A stretch of 64,000 nt of DNA. Origin: Cellulomonas sp. Y8. Its GTDB lineage: Bacteria > Actinomycetota > Actinomycetes > Actinomycetales > Cellulomonadaceae. This document shows, one piece after another, positions 54,200 to 63,470 of the stretch. Location of the stretch: contig NZ_CP041203.1 of assembly GCF_008033115.1 (NCBI RefSeq), positions 620,001 to 684,000 on the forward strand. The letters are read 5' to 3'. The first letter of the stretch is position 1. Each line of letters opens with the position of its first letter. The notes beneath the pieces are model-generated. The model saw nothing but the letters and a program-made list of their open reading frames with translations, was not told where the DNA came from and did not search any database. A program made the position numbers and the translations under genes.

Positions 54200-54490
54200 T
54201 CAGCGCACCTCGACGCGGAGCCGCAGCTCCACCTCGTCGCCGAGGTCCACGCCCTCGGCCCGCCGCACGGCCGTCTTGATCGGCACCAGGTAGCCGCCGT
54301 CCTTCGGGAACAGCGACGTCTCCCACCGGGTCCGCCCGAGCGTCACCGCGACCGGGATGACTCCCCAGCCGTACGAGACCAGCGACGACGCCGCGCGCAG
54401 CTCGTCCGCCTCGGGGCCCGGGACGGCGACGTAGTGGTACGGCGCCGGGCCGCGCCAGTGGATGATCTCGCCCCGGAACCGCAGGTCCAT
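54200..54490 (-). CDS. DUF1905 protein, copy 2
   Basis: 96 residues of the same small beta-barrel family as the copy at 49596-49898 (WETSLFPKDGGYLVPIKTAVRRAEG in outline). Function unknown. Start ATG 54490; the longer frame is an accident of GC bias. Confidence 0.82.
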   Translation of the reverse strand: MDLRFRGEIIHWRGPAPYHYVAVPGPEADELRAASSLVSYGWGVIPVAVTLGRTRWETSLFPKDGGYLVPIKTAVRRAEGVDLGDEVELRLRVEVR

Positions 54491-54625
54491 GGGCGTCAGC
54501 GTACGAAAGGGGCACGCGTCCGCGCCCAGGTACCGCCCCGAAACCCCTTGCCCCCGGGCCACGACCGGGAGAACCCTGGGTGGGGTCTCAGCCGCCGCAG
54601 TGCCGCAGTGCGTCAGGAGCGCCGC

Positions 54626-55999
54626 ATGACCGCCTCGCCGAGCACCCAGGACGTCGACGACCTCCGGACCCGGTTCTCGGGCCGCGTCGTGCAGCCGGAC
54701 GACCCCGAGTACGACGCCCTCCGGGTGGTGGTGCTCGGCGGCGCCGACCCCCGCCCCGCCGTCATCGCACGCCCGCTGGACGACGCCGACGTGTCCGCCG
54801 CGGTCGCGTTCGCGCGCGACGCTGGCCTCCCGCTCGCCGTCCGCAGCGGCGGGCACAGCGGCGCGGGCCACGGCACCGTCGACGACGGCCTCGTCATCGA
54901 CCTCCGGGACATGCGCGCGGTGGACGTCGACCCCGGGGGCCGCACCGCGTGGGTCGAGGCCGGCGCCACCGCGGGCGAGACCACGGCCGCGACCGCGGCG
55001 CACGGGCTCGCCGTCGGGTTCGGGGACACCGGCTCGGTCGGCGTCTCCGGCATCACGCTGGGCGGCGGGGTCGGCTTCCTGTCCCGCTCGCACGGCCTCA
55101 CGGTCGACAACCTGCTGGCCGCCGACGTGGTGCTGGCGGACGGCCGGGTGGTGCGCGCGGACGCCGACCAGCACCCGGAGCTGTTCTGGGCGCTGCGCGG
55201 GGGCGGGGGCAACCTCGGGGTCGTCACCCGGTTCCGGTTCCGGCTGCACCCGCTCGACGGCGTGACCGGCGGGATGCTGCTGCTGCCCGCGTCGGCGCCG
55301 GTGGTCGCGGGTTTCCTCGGCGCGCTGCAGGACGGGCCGGACGAGCTCACCGCGATCGTCAACGTCATGCCCTGCCCGCCGCTGCCGTTCGTCGCCGCCG
55401 AGCACCACGGCGCGCTCGCCGTCATGGCGCTGGTCTGCTGGTCCGGGCCGCCGGAGGCCGCCGACGCCGCGCTGGCGCCGATCCGGGCGCTCGCCGAGCC
55501 GATCGCCGACCTGGTCCGGCCGGTCGCCTACCCGGAGCTGTTCCCGCCGGCCGACCCCGAGTACCACCCGACCGCCGTCGCGCGGACGCTGCTGCTCGAC
55601 CGCGTCGACCTGCCGCTCGCGGAGGCGGTCGTCGGCCGGCTGGAGCAGATCGACGGCATGCGCGTCGTCCAGCTCCGGGCCCTGGGCGGCGCGATCGGGC
55701 GGGTGCCCGCCGACGCCACCGCCTTCGCGCACCGGTCGAGCCGCCTGATGGGGAACGTCGCCGCGTTCGTCACCGGACCCGAGGACCGGGCGGCCCGCAC
55801 CGCGTGGGTCGAGGGCACCGCGGCCGTCCTGGACCAGGGCGACCGGGGGGCGTACGTGAACTTCCTCGGCGACGAGGGGCCGGAGCGGGTGCGCGCGGCG
55901 TACCCGGGCGCCACGTGGGACCGCCTCGCGGCGGCCAAGGCGGCGTACGACCCGGGAAACCTGTTCCGCCGGAACCAGAACGTGCCGCCGGCGGGGTGA
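54626..55999 (+). CDS. FAD-binding oxidoreductase (berberine bridge enzyme-like)
   Basis: 457-residue flavoenzyme. RSGGHSGAGHG includes the His that links covalently to FAD in this family; GDTGSVGVSGITLGGGVGF (outline) is the FAD-binding PP-loop and NLLAADVVLADG follows. The C-terminal BBE segment NFLGDEGPERVR ... YDPGNLFRRNQN is complete. Oxidises sugars or secondary metabolites; substrate unknown. AGGAG upstream. Its stop overlaps the next gene by 4 bp. Confidence 0.9.
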   Translation: MTASPSTQDVDDLRTRFSGRVVQPDDPEYDALRVVVLGGADPRPAVIARPLDDADVSAAVAFARDAGLPLAVRSGGHSGAGHGTVDDGLVIDLRDMRAVDVDPGGRTAWVEAGATAGETTAATAAHGLAVGFGDTGSVGVSGITLGGGVGFLSRSHGLTVDNLLAADVVLADGRVVRADADQHPELFWALRGGGGNLGVVTRFRFRLHPLDGVTGGMLLLPASAPVVAGFLGALQDGPDELTAIVNVMPCPPLPFVAAEHHGALAVMALVCWSGPPEAADAALAPIRALAEPIADLVRPVAYPELFPPADPEYHPTAVARTLLLDRVDLPLAEAVVGRLEQIDGMRVVQLRALGGAIGRVPADATAFAHRSSRLMGNVAAFVTGPEDRAARTAWVEGTAAVLDQGDRGAYVNFLGDEGPERVRAAYPGATWDRLAAAKAAYDPGNLFRRNQNVPPAG

Positions 56000-57086
56000 C
56001 CACGACGACGCTCACGCTGCGCCGGCTCAACCGCACCCTGCTGCGCCGCCAGCTGCTCGACGCGCGCGCCGACGTCCCCGTCGCCGAGGCCGTCGCACGG
56101 CTGCTGGCGGTGCAGGCGCAGGAGCCGAACTGGGTGTTCGCCGCGCTGTGGTCGCGGGTCGCCGGCCTCGCGCGCGCCGACGTCGAGACCACCGTCGAGG
56201 CGCGGGCGCTCGTGCGCGGCCCGCTGCTGCGCGGGACCCAGCACCTGGTGACGGCCGACGACTACCGGTGGCTGCGCCCGACCGTCGCGCCGGTGCTCGA
56301 CCGCCTGTCCCGGGCGGCGTACTACCGCGACCAGACCGGCGGGATCGACCCGGCGCAGCTGGTCGCGGTCGCCCGGGACGTCCTGGGCGACGACCTCGTG
56401 CCGCGGCGCGACCTCGGGGCCGCGCTGGCCGCCCGCTGGCCCGGTCGGCGGGCCGCGGTGCTCGCGGCGGCGGTCGAGGCGCTGACGCCCGTGGTGCACG
56501 GTCCGGCGACCTCGGCGTTCGGGTCCTGGTGGAGCCGGCGGTCGATCCGGGTCGCCGACGCGGCGGCGTGGCTCGGTGCCCCGATGCGGGAGCCGGACCT
56601 GCCCGCCCTCGTGCACCGGTACCTCGCGGCGTTCGGCCCGGCGTCGGTCATGGACCTGCAGGCGTTCACCGGCCTGACCCGGCTGCGGCCGGTGGTCGAG
56701 GACCTGCGCGGCGGGCTCCGGACCTACCGCGGCCCGGACGGGGCCGAGCTGCTCGACGTCCCCGACGGCGCGCTCGTCGACGAGGACGCGCCGACGCCCG
56801 TGCGGTTCCTCGGGGCATTCGACAACGCGGTCCTCGGCCACCGCGACCGCACCCGGCTGCTCCCCCGAGCCGTTCCGGACGACGGTGATGCCGGGCTACT
56901 CGATGGTGCACGCGACGGTGCTGGTCGACGGGTTCGTCGCCGCGACGTGGACGGTCGACGACGGCGCGCTCGCCGTGCACCCCCCTCGCGCCCCTGCCGG
57001 CCGGGGCCGAGGACGACGTGCGGGCGGAGGCGACGCGGATGGCGGCGTTCCTCGACCTCGACCCCGTCGTGACGATCACCCGGTGA
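55996..57086 (+). pseudogene. winged-helix DNA-binding protein (DUF1006/HTH_42), two frameshifts
   Basis: A protein of the YcaQ/HTH_42 type (LLRRQLLDARADVP, WVFAALWSR, RTQ-like RGTQHLVTADDYRWLRP in outline), thought to act in DNA repair or regulation. The frame breaks twice, once at CCCCC 56862-56866 and again at CCCCCC 56980-56985; removing one C at each restores a 362-residue protein ending in VVTITR at 57086. Homopolymer errors are likely. GTG start overlaps the flavoenzyme stop. Confidence 0.75.
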
Positions 57087-57834
57087 CGGGGCGCGGCGGG
57101 CGCACCGCCGGGTGCGCGGGCGGCGGCGGCGCGACCACGTACCCGGCATCCCCGGACCCGTAGACCACGAGCGCCCCCGGGCGGTGGTGCCACAGCCACG
57201 CGAGGTGCGCGCACAGCACCGCGTCGAGCTCGTCCTCCACCCGGTCGAGGTCGCCCGGTCCCGGGTCCGCGACGACCGCGCGCAGGTGGGGCCACCGCGG
57301 GCTCTCCCCCACCCGCAGCTCCGGCACCGACTCCAGGTTCCCGACGAGCGCCTCGAACCCGGCCCGTCGCCGCTCCCGCGGGCCCTTCTTGTAGTCCAGC
57401 CGGTACGGCAGCCCGAACAGGGCGACCAGCGCGGGGTGCGGGTACACCTCGAGGCACACCGTGCGGCCCGCGCAAACGGGCGTCGCCGGGTCGACCGCCC
57501 AGCCGAACCGCTCGGCCAGCCGCCACGCGCGCGGGTCCGCTCCCCCGAAGGTGCCGCGGTTCGCCGTGTGCGCCGAGGCGCCGTAGGCGCCGAACGCGCG
57601 GCCGATCGCCCGCTCCGCCTCCCGCTGACCCGTCGCGTTCGGGACCACCAGCGGCGCGTCGACGCCGACCACCGCGACCGGGCCGTGGAGGCCGCCGAGC
57701 CAGGCCGCGATCTCGTCGTCGGCGCGGCACGACCCCGAGTCGAGCAGGCGGCCGGCGTCGTCGACGACCGCGAGACCGGTGACGCCCGTGGACCACGCGA
57801 GGTCGAGGCCGACGTGCAGCGCGGAGGTCGTCAC
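57076..57834 (-). CDS. DUF429 RNase H-like protein
   Basis: 252 residues of the DUF429 family (RNase H fold). The metal-site Asp residues are in VGLDLAWS, VGVDAPL and EDELDAVLCA; DYKKGPRERR is a typical basic patch. Function unknown. Convergent with and slightly overlapping the winged-helix gene (57076-57086). Confidence 0.82.
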   Translation of the reverse strand: MTTSALHVGLDLAWSTGVTGLAVVDDAGRLLDSGSCRADDEIAAWLGGLHGPVAVVGVDAPLVVPNATGQREAERAIGRAFGAYGASAHTANRGTFGGADPRAWRLAERFGWAVDPATPVCAGRTVCLEVYPHPALVALFGLPYRLDYKKGPRERRRAGFEALVGNLESVPELRVGESPRWPHLRAVVADPGPGDLDRVEDELDAVLCAHLAWLWHHRPGALVVYGSGDAGYVVAPPPPAHPAVRPPRPVTG

Positions 57835-57919
57835 GCGCCCGAGCCTACGGAGGGCCCGGACCGCGCCTCACCCCGGCCGGGCGAGGCCCGGCCGGGCGCC
57901 CGCGCGGTGGGATCGGCGC

Positions 57920-58894
57920 ATGACCGCGCACCCGGACCCCGGCCACGAGCACCCGCGGGCCTGCTGCGCGCCCGGATCCGCACCGCGCACCGCCGTCGAC
58001 GCCTCGTCGCCACCGGGACCCGTGGCCGCCCGCACCCCCGGCACCGCCGCCGACCTCGTCGCCCTCCCCGGCGGCGAGTTCGTCATGGGCCACGACGGTC
58101 CCGACGGCTACCCGGAGGACGGCGAGGGCCCGGCGCACCGCGTCCGGCTCGCCCCGTTCCGCATCGACGCCACCGCGGTGACGAACGCGCGGTTCGCCGC
58201 GTTCGCCGCCGCGACCGGCCACGTGACCCAGGCCGAGCGCGACGGCTGGTCGTTCGTGTTCGCCGGCCTGCTCCCCGACGACTTCCCGCCGACCCGCGGT
58301 GTGGTCGGCGCGCCCTGGTGGCGACAGGTCGAGGGCGCCGACTGGCGGCACCCCCGGGGGCCGCGGTCGGGCCTCGACGGGATCGCCGACCACCCGGTCG
58401 TGCACGTCACCTGGGACGACGCGGCGCGGTTCGCCGCCTGGGCGGGCGGGCGGCTGCCGACGGAGGCGGAGTGGGAGTACGCGGCGCGCGGCGGCCTGAC
58501 CGGCGTGCACTACCCGTGGGGCGCGGAGCGGGAGCCGGGCGGCCGGCACCGGATGAACGTCTGGCAGGGCGACTTCCCCGCGCACGACACCGCCGAGGAC
58601 GGCTACGCCGGCACGGCCCCGGTCGACGCGTACCCGCCGAACGGGTTCGGGCTGTCGGGGACCACCGGCAACGTCTGGGAGTGGTGCGGCGACTGGTTCG
58701 CCGCGGACACCTACCGCGCCGGACCGCGCACCGACCCGCGCGGCCCGGCGAGCGGCGCCCGGCGGGTGCTGCGCGGCGGGTCGTACCTGTGCCACGCGTC
58801 GTACTGCTTCCGGTACCGCGTGGACTCCCGCAGCTCCAGCACGCCGGACTCGGCGGCGGGCAACGTCGGCTTCCGGTGCGCCGCCGACGCCTGA
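57920..58894 (+). CDS. formylglycine-generating enzyme (sulfatase maturation)
   Basis: 324 residues. Converts the active-site Cys of sulfatases to formylglycine with copper and O2. The FGE/SUMF1 fold shows LVALPGGEFVMGHD, HPVVHVTWDDAARFAAW, LPTEAEWEYAARGG and the key RGGSYLCHASYCFRYR, where the two Cys (C-x4-C) are the copper and catalytic residues. An extra Pro/Ala N-terminal part of about 45 residues is present. Next to a sulfatase with a CxPxR site, its likely substrate. Confidence 0.95.
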   Translation: MTAHPDPGHEHPRACCAPGSAPRTAVDASSPPGPVAARTPGTAADLVALPGGEFVMGHDGPDGYPEDGEGPAHRVRLAPFRIDATAVTNARFAAFAAATGHVTQAERDGWSFVFAGLLPDDFPPTRGVVGAPWWRQVEGADWRHPRGPRSGLDGIADHPVVHVTWDDAARFAAWAGGRLPTEAEWEYAARGGLTGVHYPWGAEREPGGRHRMNVWQGDFPAHDTAEDGYAGTAPVDAYPPNGFGLSGTTGNVWEWCGDWFAADTYRAGPRTDPRGPASGARRVLRGGSYLCHASYCFRYRVDSRSSSTPDSAAGNVGFRCAADA

Positions 58895-58998
58895 CACCGG
58901 GCCCGCGACCGGCACGCGGCCGCCCGTCGCGGGTGAGGTGCGCCGCGCCGGACCCTCCGTAGCGTGCGGGGCACGTGCCCCGACCCGGAGGTCCCGCC

Positions 58999-61365
58999 AT
59001 GCGACCCGACCCGCACGCCCGCACGATCCTGCCGATCCCCGACCGCCCGCCGACGGGTCTGGTCACCTACGACGCCAAGGACCCCGAGACGGCGTTCCCG
59101 CCCATCGAGCCGCTGCTGCCGCCGGAGGGCGCGCCGAACGTGCTGGTGGTGCTGCTGGACGACGTCGGCTTCGGGGCGTCGAGCACCTTCGGCGGCCCGT
59201 GCCGGACCCCCACGGCCGACCGGCTGGCGGCCGGCGGGCTGCGGTTCAACCGGTTCCACACCACGGCGCTGTGCGCGCCGACGCGGCAGGCGCTGCTGAC
59301 CGGCCGCAACCACCACTCGGTCGGCATGGGCAGCATCACCGAGACGGCGACGTCGGCGCCCGGCAACTCGTCGGTCCGCCCGAACTCGATGGCCCCGCTG
59401 GCCAAGACCCTGCGGCTCAACGGGTACGCGACCGCTCAGTTCGGCAAGTGCCACGAGGTGCCGGTGTGGCAGACCTCGCCGGCCGGGCCGTTCGACGCGT
59501 GGCCGACGGGCGGCGGCGGGTTCGAGACGTTCTACGGGTTCATCGGCGGCGAGAACAACCAGTGGGACCCGGCGCTGTACGAGGGCACGACGCCCGTCGA
59601 GCCGCCGGCGACGCCCGAGGAGGGCTACCACCTGACCGAGGACCTGGCCGACCGGGCGACCGCGTGGATCCGCATGCAGCGCGCGCTGACGCCGGACCGG
59701 CCGTTCTTCGTCTACTTCGCCCCCGGCGCCACGCACGCGCCGCACCACGTCCCCGCCGAGTGGATCGAGGGCTACGCCGGGCAGTTCGACGACGGCTGGG
59801 ACGCGCAGCGCGAGCGGACCTTCGCGCGCCAGCGCGAGCTCGGCGTGGTGCCGCCCGACGCCGGGCTGACGCCCCGGCACGACGAGATCCCCGCGTGGGA
59901 CGCGATGCCGGACGAGCTCAAGCCCGTGCTCGCCCGCCAGATGGAGACGTACGCGGGGTTCCTCGAGCACACCGACGCTCAGGTGGGCCGGCTGGTCGAC
60001 ACGCTCGAGGAGCTGGGCGAGCTGGACCGGACGATCGTCTACTACGTCCTCGGCGACAACGGCGCGTCGGCGGAGGGCACGGTCAACGGCGCGTTCAACG
60101 AGATGGCGAACTTCAACGGGATGGCCGCGCTCGAGACGCCCGGGTTCCTGCGCAGCCGGATGGCCGAGATCGGCTCCCCGAGCTCGTACAACCACTACGC
60201 CGTGGGCTGGGCGTGGGCGATGGACACCCCGTACCAGTGGACCAAGCAGGTGGCGTCGCACTGGGGCGGCACCCGCACCGGCACGGTCGTGCACTGGCCG
60301 GACGGCATCGCCGAACCCGGCGGCCTGCGGTCGCAGTTCACGCACGTCATCGACATCGCGCCCACGATCCTGGAGGCGGCGGGCCTCCCCGAGCCGGTCG
60401 TCGTCGACGGCGTCCAGCAGGCGCCGATCGAGGGCACCTCGATGCTGTACGCGTTCGGGGACGCCGCGGCCCCGGAGCGGCACGACCTGCAGTACTTCGA
60501 GATGTTCGGCAACCGCGGCATCTACCACCGGGGCTGGAGCGCGGTCACGAAGCACCGGACCCCGTGGGTCATGGTCGGCGGCACCGTCCCGGCGTTCGAC
60601 GACGACGTGTGGGAGCTGTACGACGGCCGCAGCGACTTCAGCCAGGCCCGCGACCTCGCGGCCGAGCACCCCGACGTCCTCGCGCGCCTGCAGCGGCTCT
60701 GGCTCGTCGAGGCGGTCCGGCACCGCGTGCTGCCGATGGACGACCGGACGGCCGAGCGCATCGACCCCGCCACGGCCGGGCGGCCGACCCTCGTGCGGGG
60801 CGACACCCAGGTCTTCTACCCGGGGATGGGCCGGCTGTCGGAGAACAGCGTCGTGTCCGTCAAGAACCGGTCGTTCGCCGTGACGGCCGAGGTCGACGTC
60901 CCCGCCGGCGGCGCGCGCGGCGTGCTGATCGCGCAGGGCGGGCGGTTCGGCGGCTGGGCGGCGTACTGCACCGACGGCCGGTTCGCGTTCGTCTACAACG
61001 TGCTCGGCATCCAGGAGTTCGTGGTCACCGCGGACTCCCCCGCGCCGGAGGGTCGGCACCAGCTGCGCGTCGAGCTGGCCTACGACGGCGGCGGGCTGGG
61101 CCGCGGCGGCGACGTGACGCTGCTGGTCGACGGTTCGCCGGTCGGGGCCGGCCGTGTCGGGGCCACCCAGCCCCTGGTGTTCTCGGCGGACGAGACCACC
61201 GACGTCGGGCGGGACACCGGCACCCCGGTCGGCTCGGGCTACACGACCGCCACCAGCCGGTTCACCGGCCGGATCCACCGGGTGCAGCTGGACGTGGGGC
61301 CGCTCCACCCGGACCACGTCGTGAGCGCCGAGGAGCGGATGCGGGTGGCGATGGCGCGGCAGTGA
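58999..61365 (+). CDS. type I arylsulfatase (alkaline-phosphatase superfamily)
   Basis: 788 residues. The sulfatase signature LCAPTRQALLTGRN (CxPxR; about 89-103) is the formylglycine site, and VVLLDDVGFG (about 48-58) the metal-binding region. The remaining parts include the ATHAPHHVPAEW His site. The C-terminal 150 residues are a beta-rich extra domain. No signal peptide is apparent. GGAGG before the ATG. Paired with the formylglycine enzyme 105 bp upstream. Confidence 0.95.
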   Translation: MRPDPHARTILPIPDRPPTGLVTYDAKDPETAFPPIEPLLPPEGAPNVLVVLLDDVGFGASSTFGGPCRTPTADRLAAGGLRFNRFHTTALCAPTRQALLTGRNHHSVGMGSITETATSAPGNSSVRPNSMAPLAKTLRLNGYATAQFGKCHEVPVWQTSPAGPFDAWPTGGGGFETFYGFIGGENNQWDPALYEGTTPVEPPATPEEGYHLTEDLADRATAWIRMQRALTPDRPFFVYFAPGATHAPHHVPAEWIEGYAGQFDDGWDAQRERTFARQRELGVVPPDAGLTPRHDEIPAWDAMPDELKPVLARQMETYAGFLEHTDAQVGRLVDTLEELGELDRTIVYYVLGDNGASAEGTVNGAFNEMANFNGMAALETPGFLRSRMAEIGSPSSYNHYAVGWAWAMDTPYQWTKQVASHWGGTRTGTVVHWPDGIAEPGGLRSQFTHVIDIAPTILEAAGLPEPVVVDGVQQAPIEGTSMLYAFGDAAAPERHDLQYFEMFGNRGIYHRGWSAVTKHRTPWVMVGGTVPAFDDDVWELYDGRSDFSQARDLAAEHPDVLARLQRLWLVEAVRHRVLPMDDRTAERIDPATAGRPTLVRGDTQVFYPGMGRLSENSVVSVKNRSFAVTAEVDVPAGGARGVLIAQGGRFGGWAAYCTDGRFAFVYNVLGIQEFVVTADSPAPEGRHQLRVELAYDGGGLGRGGDVTLLVDGSPVGAGRVGATQPLVFSADETTDVGRDTGTPVGSGYTTATSRFTGRIHRVQLDVGPLHPDHVVSAEERMRVAMARQ

Positions 61366-61405
61366 CCACCGCGGGCGCGGACGAGGTTGACGCGACAGGC
61401 GCTGG

Positions 61406-61424
61406 TAAGGATAGGTTCCCCTTA
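61406..61424 (+). promoter_or_regulatory. iron box (IdeR/DmdR-type)
   Basis: TAAGGATAGGTTCCCCTTA matches the actinobacterial IdeR/DtxR consensus (TTAGGTTAGGCTAACCTAA) at 13 of 19 positions, 47 bp before the siderophore-binding-protein gene. Iron-loaded repressor here would switch the importer off when iron is ample. Confidence 0.75.
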
Positions 61425-61470
61425 CTTCGGCCGCCGGATCCTGTCCCGACTCCCGCTAGGAGCCTTTGCC

Positions 61471-62481
61471 ATGCCCACGCGCCAGAGCCACCACCGGCTC
61501 GCCGCCGTCCTCACGGCCGTCCCGCTCGCCCTCGTCCTCGCGGCCTGCGGCGGGACCGCCGACGCGGGGACCGACGCCGAGGGGGCGGAGACCGCCGCCG
61601 CGGCCACCACCGTCACGATCGAGGACAACCACGGCAGCGTCGAGGTCCCCGTCGACCCGGAGCGCGTCGTCGCGCTCGACAACCACGTGTTCGAGACGCT
61701 GTCCGCGTGGGACGTCCCGCTGGTCGCCGCACCGAAGGGGATCATGGGCGACGGCCTGTGGCCCGGGTACACCGAGGACGACGCGGTGCTCGACGTCGGC
61801 ACGCACCGCGAGCCGAACCTGGAGTCGATCGTCGCCGCCGAGCCCGACCTCGTCATCGGCGGGTACCGGTTCTCCGACAGCTACGACGACATCGTGGCGC
61901 AGAACCCGGACGCCGTCGTGATCGAGCTGCACCCGCGGGACGGCGAGGAGCAGTCCGCCGAGCTCGTCCGCCAGGTCGAGGCCCTCGGCCAGATCTTCGA
62001 CCGCGAGGACGAGGCCGCGCGGGTCGTCGCCGACTACGAGCAGGCGATCGCGGACGCCACCGAGGCGTACGACGGCGAGAGCACCGTCGTCGGCCTGATC
62101 ACCTCGGGCGGCGAGATCTCCTACAGCGCCCCGGTCACCGGCCGCAGCATCGGCACCCTGTTCCCGACGCTCGGCCTGCGGCCGGCGATCGAGCAGGCCG
62201 CCGAGGACACCTCGCACGGCGACGACATCAGCGTCGAGGCGATCGCCGCGGCGAACCCCGACTGGATCATCGTGCTCGACCGCGACGGGGCCGGCGTCGG
62301 CGAGGGCGAGTACCGCCCCGCGGCCGAGCTGATCGGCGGCTCCGAGGCGCTGGCCGGGGTGACCGCGGTCGCGCAGGACCAGGTGATCTACCTCGACCCC
62401 GACTTCTACCTCACCGAGGACATCCAGGCGTACACCGCGCTCTACGAGCAGGTCGCCCAGGCGTTCACCGACGCCGCGTGA
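61471..62481 (+). CDS. siderophore ABC substrate-binding lipoprotein (FatB/CeuA-like)
   Basis: 336 residues. Signal and lipobox VLAACGG, then a class III (TroA-like) binding fold: VEVPVDPERVVALDNHVFETLSAW (outline), IVAAEPDLVIGGYRF and AQDQVIYLDPDFYL. Binds iron-siderophore complexes outside the cell. TAGGAG upstream of ATG 61471; iron box upstream. Start of an operon with two permeases. Confidence 0.92.
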   Translation: MPTRQSHHRLAAVLTAVPLALVLAACGGTADAGTDAEGAETAAAATTVTIEDNHGSVEVPVDPERVVALDNHVFETLSAWDVPLVAAPKGIMGDGLWPGYTEDDAVLDVGTHREPNLESIVAAEPDLVIGGYRFSDSYDDIVAQNPDAVVIELHPRDGEEQSAELVRQVEALGQIFDREDEAARVVADYEQAIADATEAYDGESTVVGLITSGGEISYSAPVTGRSIGTLFPTLGLRPAIEQAAEDTSHGDDISVEAIAAANPDWIIVLDRDGAGVGEGEYRPAAELIGGSEALAGVTAVAQDQVIYLDPDFYLTEDIQAYTALYEQVAQAFTDAA

Positions 62482-63470
62482 CCCTCGCGACCGACGCCGC
62501 GAGCGCCGCCCCGGGCACCCGCCCGGGGCGGCGCTCCGTCGCGCCGCTGCTCGTCGCGGCCCTCGTCACGCTGGCCCTGGTCGTCGCGTCGCTGTTCGTC
62601 GGCGTCTACGACCTGCGCGCCGACGGGGGCGCCGCGATGTTCCTCATCACCCGCGTCCCCCGCACGCTCGCGCTGGTGCTGGCGGGGAGCGCGATGGCGG
62701 TCAGCGGCCTGGTGCTGCAGCAGCTCACCCAGAACAGGTTCGTCGAGCCCACCACCAGCGGCACCAGCGAGTGGGCCGCGCTCGGCCTGCTGCTGTCGGT
62801 GATCCTGCTGCCCGGCGCGGGCATCGCGACCCGGATGGTGCTCGCGAGCCTGTCCGCCTTCGCCGGGACGATGGTGTTCCTCGCGGTGCTGCGCCGGGTG
62901 CAGGTGCGCTCGACGCTCGTCGTGCCGGTCGTCGGGATCATGCTGGGCGCCGTCGTCAGCTCGCTGACCACCCTGATCGCGATCTCGACGAACTACCTGC
63001 AGCTGCTCGGCACCTGGTTCATGGGCAGCTTCACCAGCGTGGTGCGCGGGCAGTACGAGGTGCTGTGGGTGGTCGCCGCGGTCTGCGTCGCGATCTTCGT
63101 GCTCGCCGACCGGCTCACCGTCGCCGGTCTCGGCCGGGACGTCGCCACCGGCCTCGGGCTCCGCTACGACCGGCTGATCCTCGTCGGCACCGCGCTGGTC
63201 GCGGTCGCCTCCGGGGTCACCACGGTCGTCGTCGGGTTCCTGCCGTTCCTCGGGCTGGTCGTGCCCAACGTGGTGTCCCTGCTGCGCGGCGACGACCTGC
63301 GGTCGAACCTGCCGTGGGTGTGCCTCGGCGGCGTCGCGCTGGTCACCGCGTGCGACATCGCGGGGCGGACGGTGCGGATGCCGTTCGAGGTGCCGGTGGC
63401 GATGATCCTCGGCCTGGTCGGCGCGGCCGCGTTCGTGGCCCTGGTCCTCCGGGTGCGGCGCCGTGGCTGA
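62478..63470 (+). CDS. FecCD-family siderophore ABC permease, first
   Basis: 330 residues, nine or ten membrane helices of the BtuC/FecCD family. TRVPRTLALVLAGSAMAVSGL and FLPFLGLVVPNVV are family motifs, and GTWFMGSF is the central region. GTG start overlaps the binding-protein stop by 4 bp. Confidence 0.92.
   Translation: MTLATDAASAAPGTRPGRRSVAPLLVAALVTLALVVASLFVGVYDLRADGGAAMFLITRVPRTLALVLAGSAMAVSGLVLQQLTQNRFVEPTTSGTSEWAALGLLLSVILLPGAGIATRMVLASLSAFAGTMVFLAVLRRVQVRSTLVVPVVGIMLGAVVSSLTTLIAISTNYLQLLGTWFMGSFTSVVRGQYEVLWVVAAVCVAIFVLADRLTVAGLGRDVATGLGLRYDRLILVGTALVAVASGVTTVVVGFLPFLGLVVPNVVSLLRGDDLRSNLPWVCLGGVALVTACDIAGRTVRMPFEVPVAMILGLVGAAAFVALVLRVRRRG

Noticed and set aside
58711-61317. 868-codon open frame antisense to the sulfatase and formylglycine enzyme genes
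   Set aside because: Shadow frame caused by high GC; composition is Arg/Val/Pro-rich and no domain is visible.
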